This document shows, piece after piece, positions 56,254-64,000 of a stretch of DNA of 64,000 nt. Each line of letters starts with the position of its first letter. The stretch's first letter is position 1. A program made the translations under genes and the position numbers. Under the pieces are notes generated by a model. It searched no databases and was not told where the DNA came from. It worked only from the letters and a program-made list of their open reading frames with translations. This DNA is from Mycobacterium sp. SVM_VP21 (GTDB lineage Bacteria > Actinomycetota > Actinomycetes > Mycobacteriales > Mycobacteriaceae): positions 1 through 64,000 of the forward strand of contig CP101406.1 in assembly GCA_024758765.1 (NCBI GenBank), given 5' to 3'.

Positions 56254-56796
56254 TTGACCACGGACAACGACGCGGACGGACCGCCACGGCTCGCGCTGAT
56301 CATCGCGCTGGTGGTCGCCGTCGCCGCGGTAGGCGCCGCGTTGACGGTCGCCGCGCTACACCACCCGGACAAGCGGCCGGCCGGACCGCTCCCGGTCGCG
56401 ACCGTGCCTGCTCCGCACTCCGACAGCGAAGACTGCCGTGCACTCCTCGAGGAGCTACCGGCTCAGCTAGGCGACTATCGGCGCGCCGAGCTCGCCGCAC
56501 CCGCACCGCAGGGCGCGGCGGCCTGGACCGCCGCCGACGGCGAGGCCGTGGTGTTGCGCTGTGGGCTGGACCGGCCGGCCGACTTCGTGGTGGGCTCCCC
56601 CATCCAGGTGGTCGATGGCGTCCAGTGGTTCGAAGTCCGCGAAGGCGACCGCGCCACCTGGTATGTGGTGGATCGGAAGGTCTATCTGGCGCTGACGCTG
56701 CCGCCGGGATCGGGCCCCACGCCGATCCAGGAGGTGTCGGATCTGATCGCCGACACCGTCGCTGCCGTCCCGATCCGGCCAGGCCCGCCGGCCTAA
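56254..56796 (+). CDS. DUF3515 membrane-anchored protein (Rv2980 homologue)
   Basis: 180 residues from TTG 56254, which has AGGCGGGG nearby; no in-frame ATG or GTG precedes the homology. One transmembrane segment (LALIIALVVAVAAVGAALTV), then an extracytoplasmic DUF3515 domain with EDCRALLEELPAQLGDYRR, VVLRCGLDRPADF and WFEVREGDRATWYVVDRKV. The two cysteines could form a disulfide. Function unknown; conserved between thiL and ddl in mycobacteria. Confidence 0.88.
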   Translation: MTTDNDADGPPRLALIIALVVAVAAVGAALTVAALHHPDKRPAGPLPVATVPAPHSDSEDCRALLEELPAQLGDYRRAELAAPAPQGAAAWTAADGEAVVLRCGLDRPADFVVGSPIQVVDGVQWFEVREGDRATWYVVDRKVYLALTLPPGSGPTPIQEVSDLIADTVAAVPIRPGPPA

Positions 56797-56866
56797 CCTC
56801 GCCGAGCAGACGCAGACTCGCACACGCAGGACGCGAAACGCGCGATTCTGTGTCTGCTCGCCGAGG
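56797..56866. terminator. Stem-loop between convergent genes (GAGCAGACGCAG family, copy 2)
   Basis: The left arm runs 56797-56821 (core CGAGCAGACGCAGACTCGC) and the right arm 56842-56866 (core GCGATTCTGTGTCTGCTCG), about 25 bp with few mismatches. It fills the space between the DUF3515 stop (56796) and the ddl stop (56882). It shares sequence with 3654-3713 and probably serves as a bidirectional terminator. Confidence 0.65.
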
Positions 56867-56881
56867 GATGGCGGACACCGC

Positions 56882-57994
<1,113 letters not shown>

Positions 57995-58031
57995 ACGCCA
58001 GAGGGTACCGGGCGGCCCGACGACGGACGCC

Positions 58032-59060
58032 TCACTCCGGTTTGGTGCGACGTCCCAGCAGCAGCGCCACCGCCTCATGGACCGACGACCCCGTGTGGCA
58101 GACCCGGTGCACGGCATCAGTCAGCGGCATCTCCACGTCGTAGCTCGAGGCCAGCGCCAGCACCGACTGGCACGACGTCACACCTTCGACGACATGACCG
58201 TCGGAGGTGCTCAACAGCCCCGCCGACCCAGGTACCGGCGGCATCGCCTCGCCCCGGCCGAGCCGTTGGCCGAACGTGCGGTTACGTGAATGCGGCGATG
58301 TGCAGGTGGCCACCAAGTCGCCCACCCCGGCCAGGCCGGCCAGGGTGGCCCCCTTGGCACCCAGCGCGACTCCCAGACGGATGATCTCGGCCAGGCCCCG
58401 GGTGATGATGGCGGCGGCCGTGTTCTCGCCCAGCCCCACTCCCGCAGCCATCCCGCAGGCCAGGGCGATGACGTTCTTGCAGGCACCGCCGATCTCGGTG
58501 CCGACGACATCGGAGTTGGTGTAGGGCCGGAAGTAGCCCGTGTTGAGCATCCGCTGCAGCGCCACCGCACGACCGGAGTCCGTGCAGGCGACCACGGTGG
58601 CCGCGGGCTGCCCGGCGGCGATCTCGGCCGCCAGGTTGGGACCGGACACCACCGCGACCTGACCGGGATCGAAGCCCGTCACTGAGGCGATCACCTGGCT
58701 CATCCGCATCAGCGTGCCCAGCTCGATGCCCTTGGCGACGCTGACCAGCGTGGCGCTGTCGGTCAGGTGCGGCGTCCACGCTTGGAGATTGGCCCGCATC
58801 GTCTGTGCCGGCACAGCCAGCACCACAGTGGTCAAGCCGCCCAGCGCCTCGGCCGGATCACTGGTGGCGCGCACCGCGTCGGGGACCTCGAAGCCCGGCA
58901 GATAGTCGGGGTTGCGCCGGGTCTCGTTGATCTGCGCGGCGATATCGGGCCGGCGAGCCCAGAGTCTGACGTCACTGCCGGCGTCGGCGAGCACCTTGGC
59001 CAACGCCGTGCCCCACGCGCCCGCGCCCATCACCGCGACCGTTCCCTCGGTGCCGACCAT
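58032..59060 (-). CDS. gpsA: Glycerol-3-phosphate dehydrogenase (NAD(P)+)
   Basis: 342 residues, ATG preceded by GGGAGGTGG. Makes sn-glycerol-3-phosphate from DHAP for phospholipids. Rossmann motif [34 protein letters not shown]; catalytic [17 protein letters not shown] (Lys); C-terminal domain [13 protein letters not shown]. It is upstream of ddlA in the same direction, as in other mycobacteria. Confidence 0.97.
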   Translation of the reverse strand: MVGTEGTVAVMGAGAWGTALAKVLADAGSDVRLWARRPDIAAQINETRRNPDYLPGFEVPDAVRATSDPAEALGGLTTVVLAVPAQTMRANLQAWTPHLTDSATLVSVAKGIELGTLMRMSQVIASVTGFDPGQVAVVSGPNLAAEIAAGQPAATVVACTDSGRAVALQRMLNTGYFRPYTNSDVVGTEIGGACKNVIALACGMAAGVGLGENTAAAIITRGLAEIIRLGVALGAKGATLAGLAGVGDLVATCTSPHSRNRTFGQRLGRGEAMPPVPGSAGLLSTSDGHVVEGVTSCQSVLALASSYDVEMPLTDAVHRVCHTGSSVHEAVALLLGRRTKPE

Positions 59061-59092
59061 CGCACACCACCTCCCTATAGGCGCATCACCTT

Positions 59093-59202
59093 AGCGGTGA
59101 TCGCGAGCACAGCGGAGCCGGGCGAAGCGGGTCACCGCCATCGACCCAGCGGTGATCGCGAGCACGGCGGAGCCGGGCGAAGCGGGTCACCGCCATCGAC
59201 CC
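59093..59202. repeat. 55-bp tandem repeat, two copies
   Basis: Unit 1 at 59093-59147 and unit 2 at 59148-59202 start AGCGGTGATCGCGAGCAC and end TCACCGCCATCGACCC; they differ at one base (ACAGCGG/ACGGCGG). Three further bases (AGC) start a third unit. The array is between gpsA and fbiD, 44 bp upstream of the fbiD start, and looks like a MIRU/VNTR-type locus. Confidence 0.9.
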
Positions 59203-59242
59203 AGCCCCGCGGAACGCCCAGCCCGGCGCTGGCAGGATGTGA

Positions 59243-62123
<2,881 letters not shown>

Positions 62124-62172
62124 CCCCCGGCCCACCGCCCAAGAAGCCCGAATTGACCTGCAGGAGTGCAAG

Positions 62173-63105
62173 GTGCTCGAAACGACAGTGTCGAATGGCT
62201 CCGGGACGGTAGACAAGGTCGTCCACGCCGCCGGCGCGGTGCTGTGGCGGACGCGGCGCAATGCCGTTGAGGTGGCGCTCATCCACCGCCCGCGCTACGA
62301 CGACTGGTCATTGCCCAAGGGCAAGGTCGATCCCGGCGAGACCGAACCGGTGACAGCCGTGCGGGAGATCCTGGAGGAGACCGGCCAGCACGCACAGCTG
62401 GGCCGCCGGCTGGGGGCGGTCCGCTATCCGGTAACCCAGGGCGTCAAGAAAGTCCGGTACTGGGCTGCACAGGCGCTGGGTGGAGACTTCGTGCCCAACC
62501 ACGAGGTCGACGATCTGGTCTGGCTGCCGGTCGATGCCGCGATGAAGGAACTGCAGTACGCCTATGACCGGAAGATACTGCGGCGGTTCGCCAAGCAGCC
62601 CGCCGACACCCAAACGGTGTTGATCGTGCGGCACGGTACCGCCGGGCGTCGGTCCCGGTTCTCCGGCGATGACCGCCAGCGGCCGCTGGACAAGAAGGGC
62701 CGCGCACAGGCCGAGGCGCTCACCGATCAGCTGCTGGCCTTCGGCGCGACCGCGGTGTACGCGGCCGACCGGGTGCGCTGCGAGCAGACGGTGGAGCCAC
62801 TGGCCGCCGAACTCGGGGTGGCTGTGCACAACGAGCCGACGTTGACCGAGGAGTCCTACGCCGACAACCCGAAGCAGGGCCGTCGCCGGGTGATGGAGAT
62901 CGCGAAATTGGGCGGGACACCGGTTATCTGTACCCAAGGCAAGGTGATTCCAGACCTGATCGCCTGGTGGTGTGACCGCGACGGCGTCAGCCCGGACAAG
63001 TCCCGCAATCGCAAGGGCAGCACGTGGGTGCTGTCACTGTCGGGTGGGCGGCTGATCGCCGCCGACCACATCGGTAGCCCGCTGGCTACCCAAGCACTGG
63101 TATGA
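62173..63105 (+). CDS. mutT1: Nudix hydrolase fused to histidine phosphatase domain (MutT1)
   Basis: 310 residues from GTG 62173, with CAGGAG upstream. The N-terminal Nudix domain has the box [20 protein letters not shown] (50-69) and TGQ; the C-terminal histidine phosphatase domain has VRHGTAG (His154) and [14 protein letters not shown]. MutT1 of M. tuberculosis and M. smegmatis hydrolyses 8-oxo-(d)GTP and diadenosine polyphosphates; the two-domain form is characteristic of mycobacteria. Convergent with hupB across a terminator. Confidence 0.95.
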   Translation: MLETTVSNGSGTVDKVVHAAGAVLWRTRRNAVEVALIHRPRYDDWSLPKGKVDPGETEPVTAVREILEETGQHAQLGRRLGAVRYPVTQGVKKVRYWAAQALGGDFVPNHEVDDLVWLPVDAAMKELQYAYDRKILRRFAKQPADTQTVLIVRHGTAGRRSRFSGDDRQRPLDKKGRAQAEALTDQLLAFGATAVYAADRVRCEQTVEPLAAELGVAVHNEPTLTEESYADNPKQGRRRVMEIAKLGGTPVICTQGKVIPDLIAWWCDRDGVSPDKSRNRKGSTWVLSLSGGRLIAADHIGSPLATQALV

Positions 63106-63109
63106 ACGA

Positions 63110-63143
63110 CCGAGCGCCGCGGGGATAACCCCGCGGCGCTCGG
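63110..63143. terminator. Perfect GC-rich hairpin terminator
   Basis: CCGAGCGCCGCGGGG (63110-63124), loop ATAA, CCCCGCGGCGCTCGG (63129-63143): 15-bp arms with no mismatch. It lies between the mutT1 stop (63105) and the hupB stop (63154). Only a short T-containing run follows. Probably terminates both genes. Confidence 0.85.
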
Positions 63144-63153
63144 CTATTCGTTG

Positions 63154-63768
<615 letters not shown>

Positions 63769-63956
63769 CCAATCCCTCCGAGACCAGTGGCCCTACTTGA
63801 GCCGACTAGAGCACACGGTAAACCCTGATACCACTGATATCCAAGAGCCACGCGCAATTTCAGACGAGATTATGGGCGAATTCGGCAATCCGGTTACCGC
63901 CCTTGGACGCTGACGAGAGCGTCGAAACCACCGGAATTAAGCTCCGGCGCAGGCCC

Positions 63957-64000
63957 TCAAGAAGCCGGCAGGGTGCGCGGTTTCCAGCTCGGGCGAGCAG
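63957..64000 (-). CDS. leuD: LeuD C-terminus (partial, right edge)
   Basis: Last 14 codons of a minus-strand gene that continues beyond the window; in frame they read ARPSWKPRTLPAS before TGA at 63957-63959. The WKPRTLP ending is that of mycobacterial LeuD, the small subunit of 3-isopropylmalate dehydratase in leucine synthesis. hupB directly follows leuD in M. tuberculosis, which agrees. About 190 bp separate the two here. Confidence 0.75.
   Translation of the reverse strand, partial: ARPSWKPRTLPAS

Overview
This is a chromosomal window from a mycobacterium. The gene order is that of the Mycobacterium tuberculosis Rv2906c-Rv2987c interval: trmD-rimM-KH-rpsP, dacB2, ffh, glnD-glnB-amt, ftsY-smc, fpg-rnc, sepIVA, purU, coaD-rsmD-pyc, lipN, recG, rpmB-ung-thiL, ddl-gpsA, fbiD-ppk, mutT1-hupB, then the last codons of leuD. 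PE, PPE and PGRS proteins, a Lys/Ala-tailed HU, a SepIVA homologue and the F420 gene fbiD also point to Mycobacteriaceae. DNA is GC-rich with frequent GTG starts. I cannot name the species. The M. tuberculosis comparison is from memory of that genome, not from an alignment.

Layout. 0.16-6.35 kb is core: the rpsP/trmD operon, a DD-carboxypeptidase, an amidohydrolase and ffh; the pknI segment expected between dacB2 and the amidohydrolase is absent. 6.4-9.4 kb is accessory: a PE/PPE pair and a small secreted Cys protein sit where Rv2917 and the 3' two thirds of glnD should be, and glnD ends after its nucleotidyltransferase domain. glnB and amt follow. 12.2-21.0 kb is a second accessory island: a PGRS protein and a PE-PPE-type hydrolase, both with Sec-like signals instead of PE domains; an SDR; small conserved genes; a GntR regulator facing a methyltransferase/2OG-dioxygenase operon across a perfect palindrome; and a GH6 cellulase.

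21.1-32.8 kb is ftsY-smc-acyP-OsmC and fpg-rnc-DUF177-sepIVA, interrupted by an NTF2 protein, a LuxR regulator, a decayed DJ-1/PfpI gene and a PIG-L deacetylase. sepIVA is followed directly by purU, so the large PDIM/PGL lipid locus found there in M. tuberculosis is missing. 33.9-40.7 kb is a third accessory block: a GXWXG/DUF4334 protein, a TetR-controlled operon of two DUF1989 proteins and a urea/guanidine-carboxylase fragment without biotin carboxylase or biotin carrier domains, a 13E12-type HNH protein and a DinB-like protein.

40.75-64.0 kb is again core: CoA synthesis, pyruvate carboxylase, the VKOR/DsbA disulfide pair, lipN with two tandem aldo-keto reductases, recG, a FakA-like kinase, base excision repair, thiamine, peptidoglycan and phospholipid precursors, F420, polyphosphate, nucleotide sanitation and HU.

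Regulatory structure: palindromic operators lie next to the GntR and TetR genes, stem-loops lie between several convergent gene ends (two share a sequence family), and a 55-bp tandem repeat lies upstream of fbiD. No tRNA, rRNA, CRISPR array or complete insertion sequence was seen.
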